A stretch of DNA of 64,000 bases. Origin: Fodinibius salipaludis (lineage in GTDB: Bacteria; Bacteroidota; Rhodothermia; Balneolales; Balneolaceae). Every line of letters starts with the position of its first letter. Position 1 is the stretch's first letter. The position numbers were made by a program, and so were the translations under genes. Positions 1 to 10,100 of this stretch are shown in pieces. Under the pieces are notes generated by a model. The model made no database searches. It saw only the letters and a list, made by a program, of their open reading frames with translations, and was not told the origin of the DNA. The stretch is taken from contig NZ_NSKE01000005.1 in NCBI RefSeq assembly GCF_002287075.1, positions 1 through 64,000 of the forward strand. The letters run 5' to 3'.

Positions 1-453
<453 letters not shown>

Positions 454-515
454 GAGTAAATAAGTTTACAGTTAAATGTTCAGAATCACATCAATAATTA
501 TTTCTGCACTTGCAG

Positions 516-587
<72 letters not shown>

Positions 588-611
588 TTGTGCGTATCCC
601 GCATGGGGCTG

Positions 612-684
612 AGCGGGCGACCGGAGTCGAACCGGCAACATTCACCTTGGAAGGGTGACACTCTACCAATTGAGTTACGCCCGC
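612..684 (-). tRNA. tRNA-Gly (anticodon UCC)
   Basis: The acceptor stem is GCGGGCG/CGCCCGC, the anticodon stem TCACC/GGTGA closes the loop CTTCCAA (anticodon TCC), and the T-loop is GGTTCGACTCC. CCA is not encoded. It is the third member of the Thr-Tyr-Gly-Thr-tuf transcription unit. Confidence 0.96.
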
Positions 685-690
685 TTAGTG

Positions 691-773
691 TGGGGGGAGC
701 AGGATTCGAACCTACGAAGGCTCACGCCAACAGATTTACAGTCTGCCCCAGTTGGCCACTTTGGTATCCCCCC
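691..773 (-). tRNA. tRNA-Tyr (anticodon GUA)
   Basis: This is a class II tRNA of 83 nt with a long variable arm. The acceptor stem is GGGGGGA/TCCCCCC and the anticodon stem CAGA/TCTG encloses CTGTAAA (anticodon GTA). The T-arm is GGTTCGAATCC, the discriminator is A, and CCA is not encoded. It is the second tRNA of the tuf cluster. Confidence 0.96.
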
Positions 774-835
774 CGCGAAATCAGTATGTCAAATTTAATT
801 CGACCAAGCTTTCCAAACACCCGACAAACCAAGTG

Positions 836-907
836 AGCCAGCGACCGGATTCGAACCGATGACCGGCTGTTTACAAGACAGCTGCTCTACCCCTGAGCTA
901 CGCTGGC
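836..907 (-). tRNA. tRNA-Thr (anticodon UGU)
   Basis: The acceptor stem GCCAGCG/CGCTGGC and the anticodon stem GCTGT/ACAGC with loop CTTGTAA (anticodon TGT) fold cleanly. The T-arm is GGTTCGAATCC. This is the first tRNA of the tuf operon; together with the GGU isoacceptor the operon covers most Thr codons. Confidence 0.96.
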
Positions 908-922
908 TTATCGAGTCTTTTC

Positions 923-952
923 CATATTTAGGCCGACGTTCCAATGCAACAA
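923..952 (-). promoter_or_regulatory. Predicted promoter of the tRNA-tuf operon
   Basis: On the minus strand TTG (950-952) is followed after 19 nt by TAAATATG (923-930). This is close to the Bacteroidota-type consensus TTTG-N19..21-TAnnTTTG, with one mismatch in the -7 box. Transcription would begin near 916, a few bases before the first tRNA. Confidence 0.5.
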
Positions 953-1054
953 TCAGCCCTTGGCCGAAAGACTCCAAAACTAAGTACAGTTTTTATTTTT
1001 GTCAACACAAAATTACTAATTAAATCTTTTTTCTCAGTAACTCCCAAAAATCCA

Positions 1055-1687
1055 TCAATTCGGGCTCCGCTTGTTGTAGTAATAGACTATCAGCTTAATT
1101 ATTATAAATATAGCTATACCTGCTAAAATAATTCTTCCATAAATAGAGAGGTATTTTCCAATAAGTTGCCAATTCTCGTGCACGATCCACCCAAAGCCAA
1201 GCAAAATGCCATTCCATAAAAGAGAACTTATCGTTGAATAAATAATAGTACCACTAATATGGGTATGACTTAGCCCCGCTGTTAATGAAATAACGGATCG
1301 CGTTCCGGCTAAAAAACGATTTGCCAAAATTACACCCATTCCCCATCGTTGCATCCACGACCGAACCTTGTTGATATATTTTAACGGAATAAATCGAAGA
1401 AGCCAGAATTGTTTCTTCTTTTGCTGAATTAGCCTACCCCACCGGCTGCCAATCCAATACATACTCATAAAACCTATCACCGAAGCAATAGTGGTAAGCA
1501 GTAAAATCGGTACCAAACCGATAACTGATTCCGCAGCTAAATATCCGCCAAAAGCAACTAAGACGTCACCAGGTATAGGAGGCACGATATTTTCAACGTA
1601 GGCCACCATGAAAAAAACTAAGTAAATACTTAACGGGGGAAGCGTATTTATAAACTGAACGGCCTCTTGAATAAATTGGTCTACCAT
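1055..1687 (-). CDS. DedA/VTT-family membrane protein
   Basis: This is a 210-residue polytopic inner-membrane protein of the DedA (SNARE-associated/VTT) family. DedA proteins are linked to lipid flipping and membrane homeostasis. Family signs are the acidic/proline motif ENIVPPIPGD (about residues 32-41), the glycine-rich segment AFGGYLA, and the later motif NRFLAGTRSVISLTAG with the conserved Arg and Gly. About five hydrophobic segments are visible and the C-terminus is basic. It starts 2 nt after the ispF stop and is the last gene of the queA-ispD-ispF unit. The substrate cannot be read from the sequence. Confidence 0.88.
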   Translation of the reverse strand: MVDQFIQEAVQFINTLPPLSIYLVFFMVAYVENIVPPIPGDVLVAFGGYLAAESVIGLVPILLLTTIASVIGFMSMYWIGSRWGRLIQQKKKQFWLLRFIPLKYINKVRSWMQRWGMGVILANRFLAGTRSVISLTAGLSHTHISGTIIYSTISSLLWNGILLGFGWIVHENWQLIGKYLSIYGRIILAGIAIFIIIKLIVYYYNKRSPN

Positions 1688-1689
1688 GA

Positions 1690-2172
1690 TTAACTCCCTG
1701 TTAGCAATACCACGGCCCTTGCCGAGATACCTTTGCCCTTACCTTCAAATCCTAATCTTTCAGAGGTTGTTGCCTTTACCGATACCTGACCAACATCAAC
1801 TTTTAGATCCTTCGCAATAACTTGACGCATCTCATCTATATAAGATGATAGTTTAGGTTGTTCAGCTACCACTGTAGCGTCAATATTTCCAATGGAAAAC
1901 TCCTTTTCCTCAACGAGTGTTAAAGCATCTCGAAGCAGTACCCTACTATCTATATCTTTAAAATCTTCGGAAGTATCCGGAAAGTGACTCCCCAAATCCC
2001 CCAAGGCACAGGCGCCGAGCAAAGCATCCGTGATGGCATGTAGCAAGACATCGGCATCAGAATGGCCGGACAAACTTTTTTCAAACGGAATCTCTACGCC
2101 CCCTAAAATAAGCGGACCACCGTCTTCAAACCGGTGTACATCGTATCCATATCCGATGCGCATCTTATCCAT
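1690..2172 (-). CDS. ispF: 2-C-methyl-D-erythritol 2,4-cyclodiphosphate synthase
   Basis: The enzyme makes MEcPP in the MEP isoprenoid pathway. Zinc ligands are visible as D11 and H13 (YGYDVHRF) and H45 (DVLLHAITDA); the family motifs SGHSDADV and GDLGSHFPDT are intact. Its 160 residues are the usual length. The start used here (ATG at 2172) overlaps the end of ispD by 8 nt, implying translational coupling. An internal ATG three codons later (MRIGYGYDVH, 2163) is the start most like other family members and would remove the overlap. ispD and ispF are separate genes, not fused. Confidence 0.96.
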   Translation of the reverse strand: MDKMRIGYGYDVHRFEDGGPLILGGVEIPFEKSLSGHSDADVLLHAITDALLGACALGDLGSHFPDTSEDFKDIDSRVLLRDALTLVEEKEFSIGNIDATVVAEQPKLSSYIDEMRQVIAKDLKVDVGQVSVKATTSERLGFEGKGKGISARAVVLLTGS

Positions 2173-2854
2173 CTTTTTTAATTAGCAATTTTGCAAGCTG
2201 CAAATCCAACGGGTATGTAATCTTAAAATTGGATCGATCTCCCTTCACCATTTTTACCGTAGCTCCCAATCTTTCCACCAAAGAGGCATCATCTGTTCCA
2301 ACAAAATCATCTTGGATTGCCTGGTTATATGCCTGAACAAGCAGAGCTTTCTGAAAAATTTGTGGGGTTTGGGTCTGCCATAAAAATTTTCGCGATGGTG
2401 TTTCTTTAATTTGCTGCTGATCATCAATCCTCTTGATCGTATCTTTTGCCGGAACCCCCAATACAGCTCCTCCATATTCCTCGGCCGTATCACAGCATTT
2501 TTGGATATGCTGTAGCTTCACAAAAGGCCGAACGGCATCATGAACTATCACAAGGTCGGTCTCTGAAACTTTCTGCAAAGCATTATATATAGACTCCTGG
2601 CGTGTCTTTCCGCCTACCAGGCAACGGCCATTTATCTGTGGTGGAAGCATCTTTCCAAGAATACTTTCCGCTTTCTCCAAAAAAGATTCTGAAGTAGCAA
2701 CAAAAATCTGTTGCAATCCATCGAGCGGTAAAAAACAACGGATAGTCTGCTCCAGAATAGTACAGTTCTCCAGTTGCAAAAAAGGTTTGGGGGTATTCTT
2801 CTGCATACGACTTCCTACCCCCGCAGCCGGAATAATAAGTGCTTTCGTAGTCAC
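2165..2854 (-). CDS. ispD: 2-C-methyl-D-erythritol 4-phosphate cytidylyltransferase
   Basis: IspD transfers CMP from CTP to MEP, two steps before IspF. The nucleotide-binding loop AAGVGSRM (residues 10-17) and K23 of NTPKPF match the catalytic Arg/Lys pair. VHDAVRPF (about 104) and the late FKITYPLDL with its substrate-binding Lys are also present. The 229-residue length is normal. The start is GTG at 2854, four bases after the queA stop; no in-frame ATG fits the N-terminal MTTKALIIPAAG. The gene belongs to the queA-ispD-ispF-dedA operon. Confidence 0.96.
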   Translation of the reverse strand: MTTKALIIPAAGVGSRMQKNTPKPFLQLENCTILEQTIRCFLPLDGLQQIFVATSESFLEKAESILGKMLPPQINGRCLVGGKTRQESIYNALQKVSETDLVIVHDAVRPFVKLQHIQKCCDTAEEYGGAVLGVPAKDTIKRIDDQQQIKETPSRKFLWQTQTPQIFQKALLVQAYNQAIQDDFVGTDDASLVERLGATVKMVKGDRSNFKITYPLDLQLAKLLIKKDG

Positions 2855-2857
2855 AGC

Positions 2858-3904
2858 TTAGAGGATCAGTATTGAATCACCGAAAGCAAAGAAACGATAA
2901 TCCTTTTCCTGTGCTTCCTCATAAGCTTCCATCAGAAAATCATAGCCGGCAAAAGCAGCACCCAACATCAACATTGTAGACTCGGGACGATGGAAGTTAG
3001 TGATGACCCCTTCAGTTATTTTAAAATCGTAGGGTGGAAAGATAAATTTATCCGTCCAGCCTGTACCCGGTTTCGAAATACCGCTTGCGGTGATACTTGT
3101 CTCAATAGTTCGCACCGAAGTCGTGCCACAACCTACAACCTTGCGATCCTCATCGGCCAAAGCTTCATTAATTTTAGACGATGTTTCCTCGGATATATAA
3201 TAGTTTTCGGAATCTGTGCGATGTTTTGTCAAATCTTCCACTTCGCACGGGCGGAATGTCCCCCATCCGATATGCATGGTAATCGGCAGCATCTCAACAC
3301 CTTTATCCTCCAATTTCTCAACCAGCTCCTCAGTAAAGTGCATAGCCGCAAAAGGCGCTGCTACTGAACCACGCTCTTTGGCAAAAATTGTCTGGTATTG
3401 CTCCTTGTCTTCTTCCCTTGCTTCACGCTCAATATACGGGGGCAGCGGCATCTCACCGATATTATCTAAAATATGATACAACTCTTCGTTTGACCCCTCA
3501 AAAAGAAAACGAATCGTTCGGCCGCGAGAGGTCGTATTATCAATGACCTCGGCCATCAGGTTGGGTCCAAAGTACAATTTGTTGCCTATACGAATTTTAC
3601 GTGCAGGCTCAACCAACACATCCCAAAGCATATTTTCCGGCACAAGTTCCCGAAGCAAAAACACCTCAATGTCGGCATCCGTTTTCTCCTTCTTACCCTT
3701 CAGCCGTGCGGGAAAAACTTTTGTGTTATTATAAATTAGAACGTCTCCCTCGTCCAGATATTTGTGAATATCAGCAAATGTTTCATGTTTGATGGATTGA
3801 TCTTCTCGATTTAAAACCATCAGCTTAGCAGCATCACGAGGCTGCACAGGTTCGTCGGGGACATTAAAATCTTCTGTATCAAATTTAAAATCGGTAAGTT
3901 TCAT
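2858..3904 (-). CDS. queA: tRNA preQ1(34) S-adenosylmethionine ribosyltransferase-isomerase
   Basis: QueA moves the ribosyl part of SAM onto preQ1 at tRNA position 34, forming epoxyqueuosine. The 348-residue protein has the N-terminal motif with PRDAAKLMVLNRED, the segment DVLIYNNTKVFPARLKG, the central MPLPPYIEREA and the C-terminal GVITNFHRPESTMLMLGAAFAG, all typical of QueA. It is the first gene of the operon, with ispD following after 3 nt. No other queuosine gene is in the window. Confidence 0.96.
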   Translation of the reverse strand: MKLTDFKFDTEDFNVPDEPVQPRDAAKLMVLNREDQSIKHETFADIHKYLDEGDVLIYNNTKVFPARLKGKKEKTDADIEVFLLRELVPENMLWDVLVEPARKIRIGNKLYFGPNLMAEVIDNTTSRGRTIRFLFEGSNEELYHILDNIGEMPLPPYIEREAREEDKEQYQTIFAKERGSVAAPFAAMHFTEELVEKLEDKGVEMLPITMHIGWGTFRPCEVEDLTKHRTDSENYYISEETSSKINEALADEDRKVVGCGTTSVRTIETSITASGISKPGTGWTDKFIFPPYDFKITEGVITNFHRPESTMLMLGAAFAGYDFLMEAYEEAQEKDYRFFAFGDSILIL

Positions 3905-4015
3905 TATCGAACTATGGGCTTTTATTTGTTTTCCTTAACCGGTATTTTGGTCAGATTCAAAGCGTTCCAAATATACTCTATTTTATTCCGTTGGACAAAC
4001 GGCAATATTTAGCAT

Positions 4016-4100
4016 GGAGGTGTGCCAGAGCGGTCGAATGGGGCGGTCTCGAAAACCGTTGAACCTTTGGGTTCCGGGGGTTCGAATCCCTCCACCTCCG
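4016..4100 (+). tRNA. tRNA-Ser (anticodon CGA)
   Basis: This 85-nt class II tRNA has acceptor stem GGAGGTG/CACCTCC and discriminator G. The anticodon stem GCGGT/ACCGT closes loop CTCGAAA (anticodon CGA). A long variable arm and the T-arm GGTTCGAATCC follow. CCA is not encoded. It stands alone between queA (divergent) and the gene at 4294. Confidence 0.95.
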
Positions 4101-4293
4101 CTTACCCCACCAATCCTGTCGATTATTTGTCCGTCGACAAAACTTGTTTATTAGACTTTTCTGCAGTGTATGAAAATTGTCAATTATCATCCTCAGCTCT
4201 TTATCTTAGATGAAGACTTTATTATAATTATACTTTCTTTAAGAGGTAATCGTTATATTAGCTCTTAAGAGATTAAAAATAGATATCTGTCTT

Positions 4294-4830
4294 ATGATGA
4301 AAAAAACAGCATTTATATCAACGGTAAGTTTAGTCGTTTTATTTTTGATTGGGCTAAGTTCCGCATCTCATGCGCAATTAAGGTCAGACGCTAACAATAG
4401 TTCTGAACTAATGGGTCCCATTGTCAAACAAAATGATCCCAGCCAAGGAGCAGATCTGAGCAACCTATTTAACATGCAGATGGACCACTCCTATTCGATG
4501 ATGTTCTCGAGCGCTGGCGGACAGTTCCAAAACATGAACGCCTATACCAACACCATGCACTTCTTCTTTTCTGAAGATTTAACCGGACGAGTAGACCTAT
4601 CATTACTACATTCACCGTTTGGTAATAATATGATGTCTCCAAACTCCAACAACGGCATGGATACCCAGTTTTTAATCCGTAACGCTGAACTTAATTATCA
4701 AATCAGCGACCGGAGCAATATTAGCATTCAATTCCAGCAGGTGCCCAACTATGGATATGGAATGAACCCATGGTCTTCGGGTATGCGTCATAACCCTTTC
4801 GGATCACCATTCCACGATCGCAATTTTTGA
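4294..4830 (+). CDS. Secreted protein of unknown function
   Basis: I do not recognise this family. The 178-residue product begins with a clear signal peptide (basic MMKK, hydrophobic core, cleavage after SHAQ near residue 28). The mature part is rich in Met, Asn and Ser and has alternating hydrophobic stretches such as HFFFSEDLTGRVDLSLLHS and NAELNYQISDRSNISIQF, suggesting beta-strands of a periplasmic or outer-membrane protein. ATG at 4294 or 4297 may be the start. The next gene follows after 19 nt on the same strand, so this may be the first gene of the rsfS operon. Confidence 0.7.
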   Translation: MMKKTAFISTVSLVVLFLIGLSSASHAQLRSDANNSSELMGPIVKQNDPSQGADLSNLFNMQMDHSYSMMFSSAGGQFQNMNAYTNTMHFFFSEDLTGRVDLSLLHSPFGNNMMSPNSNNGMDTQFLIRNAELNYQISDRSNISIQFQQVPNYGYGMNPWSSGMRHNPFGSPFHDRNF

Positions 4831-4849
4831 GTTTCGGACATAATAATTA

Positions 4850-5299
4850 ATGACATCAAAGAATAGCGAAACGAATTCTTTTGCTTTAAATGCAACCATC
4901 GGCTTCTTAAGCCTCCTGCTGGCACTCCTCATCTTCGGATTATTTACACGTATTGTCTATCCGCGTATTGAAAATCAGCGAGCAACAAATAATCCGGAAT
5001 TAATTGGGGATATTATACAACTTGAGGTCTTGAACGGTTGCGGCGTTCCGGGCCTTGCCAATGATTTTACATCCGCTTTGCGTAAAAACGGTTTTGATGT
5101 AGTTGAAACCGGGAACTTTAAAAACTTTGACATGCAAAATACGGTTGTTATTGCCCGTACCTTTGATACAAAAAATGCTAAGCGCGTTGCCGACGCCCTT
5201 GGCATCGCAGAGGAACATGTTTTCATAGAAGCCTCAGAAGACTTTTATCTGGATGCCACCGTGGTAATCGGTTCTGATTACAAATCACTCAAATTATAA
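4850..5299 (+). CDS. LytR C-terminal domain protein, membrane-anchored
   Basis: This 149-residue protein has one N-terminal transmembrane segment (about 17-38, FLSLLLALLIFGLF) and then a single LytR_C domain. The domain is marked by LEVLNGCGVPGLANDFTSAL, VVETGNF, and the TVVIAR and DATVVIGSDY strands. It lacks the LCP catalytic domain of true LytR-CpsA-Psr proteins, so only a binding or accessory role in the envelope is inferred. It lies 10 nt upstream of rsfS and is probably co-transcribed with it. Confidence 0.85.
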   Translation: MTSKNSETNSFALNATIGFLSLLLALLIFGLFTRIVYPRIENQRATNNPELIGDIIQLEVLNGCGVPGLANDFTSALRKNGFDVVETGNFKNFDMQNTVVIARTFDTKNAKRVADALGIAEEHVFIEASEDFYLDATVVIGSDYKSLKL

Positions 5300-5309
5300 C
5301 AAATACTAT

Positions 5310-5723
5310 ATGACAAATACATCTCCTCAAACTAATCAACAGTTTAGCAGCTCCAATGACCAAAAAACGGTTGATTCTGATAAACTCATTGAAGTCATTG
5401 GTGAAGCCCTCCTTGACCGAAAGGCCGAAGATATCACTGTATTGGACGTGCATGAATTAACAACACTGGCCGATAAATTTGTTATCTGTCATGCTAACAC
5501 GGACGTGCAAATTAAAGCAATTGCCGATAACGTCAATAAAGAAACGAAAGAGCAGCTCAATGAAAAAGCCTGGAAAGAAGAGGGGCGAGAATCGCGCCGA
5601 TGGGTTATTCTTGATTACGTAAATGTTGTGGTTCATATCTTTAAAAAAGAACTGCGGGAATATTATGCTCTTGAACGAATGTGGAATGATGCTCCTATGC
5701 GAAAAATAGAAGATCATCAATAA
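5310..5723 (+). CDS. rsfS: Ribosome silencing factor RsfS
   Basis: RsfS (YbeB/Iojap) binds ribosomal protein L14 and blocks joining of the subunits when nutrients are scarce. The 137-residue protein has the family core: DITVLDVHELTTLADKFVIC, then the basic EGRESRRWVILDYVNVVVHIF ending in REYYALERMW. A 25-residue polar N-terminal extension precedes the core. It sits between the LytR-C gene and a short lipoprotein gene whose start is 1 nt after the rsfS stop. Confidence 0.95.
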   Translation: MTNTSPQTNQQFSSSNDQKTVDSDKLIEVIGEALLDRKAEDITVLDVHELTTLADKFVICHANTDVQIKAIADNVNKETKEQLNEKAWKEEGRESRRWVILDYVNVVVHIFKKELREYYALERMWNDAPMRKIEDHQ

Positions 5724-5724
5724 C

Positions 5725-6141
5725 GTGAGATTATTTCTTTACACTATAACGGCTTTTGCTTTAATAATCGGCTGTGCTTCATCATCACAAAAAAGTGATA
5801 ATGTGGAATCCTATGAAAATCTGGTGACCATCCAGAAACCTGATGATGAACCACATCAGCAATCAAAAGTGTATATCGATTCTGTTAAAAAGGTCACGAA
5901 TAACGATGAGCTGGCACTGGTGATCAACGGAACCTTTCCGGATGCCTGTACAAAGCTCCAACATGTTACTCATCGCACTGCCGGTGACTCGCTGTATTTG
6001 GACATAAAAGCCTGGCGCAATCCTGACATGATGTGCTCACAGGTGCTCACTCCTTTCTCCTATGTCTATGACAGCATCACAGAAAAAGAACTAAACAGTC
6101 ACGCAGAAGTAATTATTAACGGTAGCTCTTACAGTTTATAA
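5725..6141 (+). CDS. Small lipoprotein of unknown function
   Basis: The 138-residue product starts with GTG one base after the rsfS stop. It has a lipoprotein signal with lipobox LIIGC (Cys 17), so it is probably anchored in an envelope membrane. The mature part contains a region of the form NGTFPDACTKL...LDIKAWRNPDMMCSQ...PFSYVY, with two cysteines that could form a disulfide. The C-terminal EVIINGSSYSL resembles a pattern common in short Bacteroidota secreted proteins, but I cannot name the family. Tight spacing points to an operon with rsfS. Confidence 0.75.
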   Translation: MRLFLYTITAFALIIGCASSSQKSDNVESYENLVTIQKPDDEPHQQSKVYIDSVKKVTNNDELALVINGTFPDACTKLQHVTHRTAGDSLYLDIKAWRNPDMMCSQVLTPFSYVYDSITEKELNSHAEVIINGSSYSL

Positions 6142-6147
6142 TTTATT

Positions 6148-7122
6148 ATGGCTAAAAGCGTCCTCATTACCGAACCCATTATTCCATCCGTAATTGAAAA
6201 ACTTGAAAAACGGTATCAGGTAGATGTAGGAGAACCAGGCACTTATAATGACGAGCAAATCCTGGCTGATGATATCCCCGCTTATGATGCATTGCTTCCA
6301 ATGCTCTCCAATCCGGTCACTGAAAAAGTTATTGCCGCGGGTTCGAATCTTGAGATTATTGCTAATCATGCGGTAGGCTATAACAATATCGACCTTGAAG
6401 CTGCTCAAAAACACAACGTAGCCGTGGCAAATACGCCGGACGTACTTACCGATTCCTGCGCAGAATTTACGCTCGGACTCATGCTGGCCGTATCGCGTCG
6501 CCTGTTTGAAGCCCAAAAATACCTTTTAGAGGGAAAATTCAATAACTGGGAACCGCTCGGTTTTCTTGGAAAAGAACTCAACGACAGTACACTTGGCGTC
6601 ATTGGTATGGGACGTATCGGTACAGGGGTAGCTCGCAGGGCAAAAGCCCTGGGGATGGATATCATCTATCACAACCGTAGCAAAGTGGATCCTGACCTGG
6701 AACAAGAACTCGACGCTCAATACTGCTCAACTGTGCAAGAACTTGTCAAACAATCGGATATTGTAACGCTTCACTGCCCACTCACCGATGAAACACATCA
6801 TTTGATAAATGAGGAAATTCTCTCCTTAATGCCGGAAGACACAATTTTAATCAACACTTCACGGGGAGCTGTGGTTGACGAGGAGGCTCTTGCCCATGCC
6901 CTGCACAATGGATCTATTGGAGGCGCAGGTCTTGATGTCTTTGAAAACGAACCGGAATTACATCCCAAACTTAAAACAGCACCCAATTGCATTCGAACCC
7001 CCCATATAGCCAGTGCTAGCTTTCAAACCCGTAAAGCCATTGGCATGCTTGCCGCTGATGCCATCATTGGAATTTTAGAAGGCAAACCAACCTCAGAAAT
7101 TCCCAACTTGATTCAGCCTTAA
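6148..7122 (+). CDS. D-2-hydroxyacid dehydrogenase (glyoxylate/hydroxypyruvate reductase type)
   Basis: This is a 324-residue NAD(P)-dependent dehydrogenase. The Rossmann motif is GMGRIG at 153-158, followed by a basic pocket around HNRS (175-178) that hints at NADPH. The catalytic Arg is R239 (NTSRGAVVDE), Glu is E268 (ENEPELHP) and His is H286 (TPHIASAS). The overall pattern fits the glyoxylate/hydroxypyruvate reductase (GyaR/GhrB) branch; the exact substrate is an inference. It begins 6 nt after the lipoprotein gene and 43 nt before the large kinase gene. Confidence 0.9.
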   Translation: MAKSVLITEPIIPSVIEKLEKRYQVDVGEPGTYNDEQILADDIPAYDALLPMLSNPVTEKVIAAGSNLEIIANHAVGYNNIDLEAAQKHNVAVANTPDVLTDSCAEFTLGLMLAVSRRLFEAQKYLLEGKFNNWEPLGFLGKELNDSTLGVIGMGRIGTGVARRAKALGMDIIYHNRSKVDPDLEQELDAQYCSTVQELVKQSDIVTLHCPLTDETHHLINEEILSLMPEDTILINTSRGAVVDEEALAHALHNGSIGGAGLDVFENEPELHPKLKTAPNCIRTPHIASASFQTRKAIGMLAADAIIGILEGKPTSEIPNLIQP

Positions 7123-7164
7123 TTTCGGTTCATATTCCGTATCACGGAACCGATTGATGTGGTT

Positions 7165-10100
7165 ATGATGAACTTCTCGACAAAAAAACAACTATACCGC
7201 TGGCTTGGCTGGTCGCTGCTGGCTTTGCTTTTGACTCTACTGCTTCTTGAAGGGTGGCGGTATGGCGTAAAACCATCACCCACAACCAACAAAGAAGTCA
7301 TTGAAAGTAGCCTTGACAGGGCTTCCAGTTACTTTCTGGAAAAACAGAAGCAACTGTTGTCCGATTCGGAAAATCTTGCAAGCACCCTTCAAGCGCCTCT
7401 TCTTCAAAACAGATCCGACCAATATCTTTATAATACATTAAATCAGATTTCCAATCTGTGGAGTGCAGCACTATATCATGATAATGAACCTATCATATGG
7501 AGGGGATTTGCGCTTCAAAATATTACACACGTTCAAAATCGAGATCCATCTACTCCTGATCTCATCCTTAAGAGACATAACAATGCAATTTACTGGGAAT
7601 GCCATATCCCGTTTAGCATCCAAGACAGTTCGGGCACCATCAGCTACGATCTATTTACAACCTATCGCATCCAACAAAATAACCCACTTTCTATTGGGGG
7701 AGAAAGTGAATTCAACCTGTTTAATTCTGATAATTTCTCAACTTCGTATCCGCTTGATTTTAGCATTTTTAGTGATCCTCCTGCTCAAACCGTCCAAAGT
7801 AAGACCTTAACAAATTTGCAGGGCGATTCGGTTGGTGTGGTTTACGCTACCGCTGATGAATTTGAACAAACACAAGCAGAGTGGGAAGAGAACACTACCT
7901 TCTGGCGATCGATCTTTGCGATCCTCAGCTTTATACTCATAATTTCGATTCTCTTTGCAGCTGCCGAACATCTTTCGTTGTGGAAAGCCTTACTGGTACA
8001 ACTTTTGTTCGTCATTGCTGGATGGACAATTTTCTCGTATTCCGATTTATTATCCTACTGGATACTTTCTATATCTTCTTCGGGAAATACGGAGTGGATT
8101 AACTTAGTCACTAATTTAAGTGCTTCATTTACCAATGCTGCCTTTGCCCTTATTGCCTCTTGGGCAACAACACGAAAACTGCAGGAATACAAACACGAGC
8201 TCAAAGCCGACTGGTATTTAAGCGTCATCAGTTTAGCCAGTATTTTTGGCGTTGTTAATGCACTGGCCATTCTCAGTTTCTTTAAGATGCTTTTCCAGGC
8301 AGCCAATAATACAGCTGTTGCTACTCTTGACCTCCGTATCTTCCCTGAGCCCGGAACGATTATTTTATACTTGGTTCTTGGATTAGCCACCTTAGCTGCC
8401 GGTAATATACTCATCGTATTAAATCGTATGCTATTTCGATTTTCCCGGGAGCATCTCAAGCTAACTTCGTCCGTTCTATCAGCCAGTTTTTTCATTAGTC
8501 TATTTATTGCCCAGCTGTTTATTCCCGAACGATTTATTTTTAACTGGATGTTCTACAGCAGCATTATGGGATTTGCCATCGTGCTGATGACTGCTTTTGC
8601 CTATGAAAAAAATGTGAGTCAACTAACTCATAAGTCCCGATTAAGAAAATCAATTATCGGATCTTTTTTAATAGCTACTGTCTGTTTACCGGTATTATAT
8701 CAGGCAGCGCTCAATAGTACTGATCATAAACTTTGGCAACGCGCATCAAGCTATGCCCAGGAAGAAGATCATTTCGCAGAAAACCTTACCCGCAACTTGC
8801 TTATCAAGCTTGAAGAACGTTTTCGAGGCATTACTGCAAAAGATCTGCAAGAAAACAGATCCAATCTACAAACCCGATTTACCCAAACAATACAAAATTA
8901 TATCTCTCCCAGAAGTAACACATATTCGTTAAACCTTCAGTTTGTTAACTCATCAGGAGAGCTGATCGGTGATTATGCCACTGATCTTAACTCACCAAAC
9001 TGGGTAAACAGATATAATATATCTACGCTACAGGTCGTCACTGAAATTGAACAGATTACAAAATCCACCATCCGGCCGGTCGTCCAAATGCCGCAGCTCA
9101 TCAACCAACAAGAGTATCGTACCTTTTATCGCGGATGGATTCCTGTATTTGGAATTTCAGATCAAGAGCCTATTGCCTGGATTCTTTGCTCGGTATACCA
9201 GGAACGTCCGGAGTACAATAAGCCCATTCGTACGGTTATGTCCAGGCTTAGCTTTGATGATTTAAACACTCCTTATCTTTTGCAAAAATTCCAAGACGGA
9301 AAACTTGTAAACTCGGTACAGCAGGGCTTTACCAACTATTTTCCAAAGTATCGTACCTTAGAACAGAACCAACTTAACGCTTTGCAAAACGATACCCTCA
9401 TCCATGTAACAGAACAAACAGATACTTTTTCCTATCGTACCTTGTTTTGGAATGAGTCCCAAAATAATATCATCAAAGCAAGTACTACCCTCCCCGGTTA
9501 TCGAGTTATCTTATTTTCATTTTTCCGTTTCAGCTTTTTCTTACTGTTGATAAGTGGAGTGGTTTTAATAATAAAACAGGTACTCCCAAAATTTACTTTC
9601 CAGTTTCTCGGCTCTAACGTGCGTTTTCAGGATCGCCTTATCGACAGCTTTCTTTTGGCAACGCTAATCTTTCTGGGATTCTTGATTGCTTCATCACATT
9701 ACGCTATTAAACAGCAAAACCGTGATATCGTACGGCAAGAATTGGTTGATAAGCTTGAACGGCTATCCAGCTCCATCGAGTCGGACCAAGTAATTCGCAA
9801 CAAAAGCCAAGTTGGTTCTTCGTTTTCATTGGACTCTTTAACCACCCCACTTGATGTAGATGCCAGTTTTTACACGGGACAAACCGTTACCGAAACCACC
9901 ACTCCACAGATCTATCAGCAGCACCTTTTACCAGCCGCCCTACCCTACGACATCTATCATCAGCTAAATAATCGAAACCGTCAAGAAGCTTACTCAAACG
10001 TACAGCTGGCCGGACAGAACCTGCTTATAGGTTATCGCGCCATCCTAAATAATCAAAATGTACCGGTGGCTACTATCGCCATTCCTACATTTTTGGAATC

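Noticed and set aside
7133-7155. Hairpin TCGGTTC/GAACCGA between the hydroxyacid dehydrogenase and the NtrY-like kinase as a terminator
   Set aside because: There is no T run after it and the genes are only 43 nt apart on the same strand.
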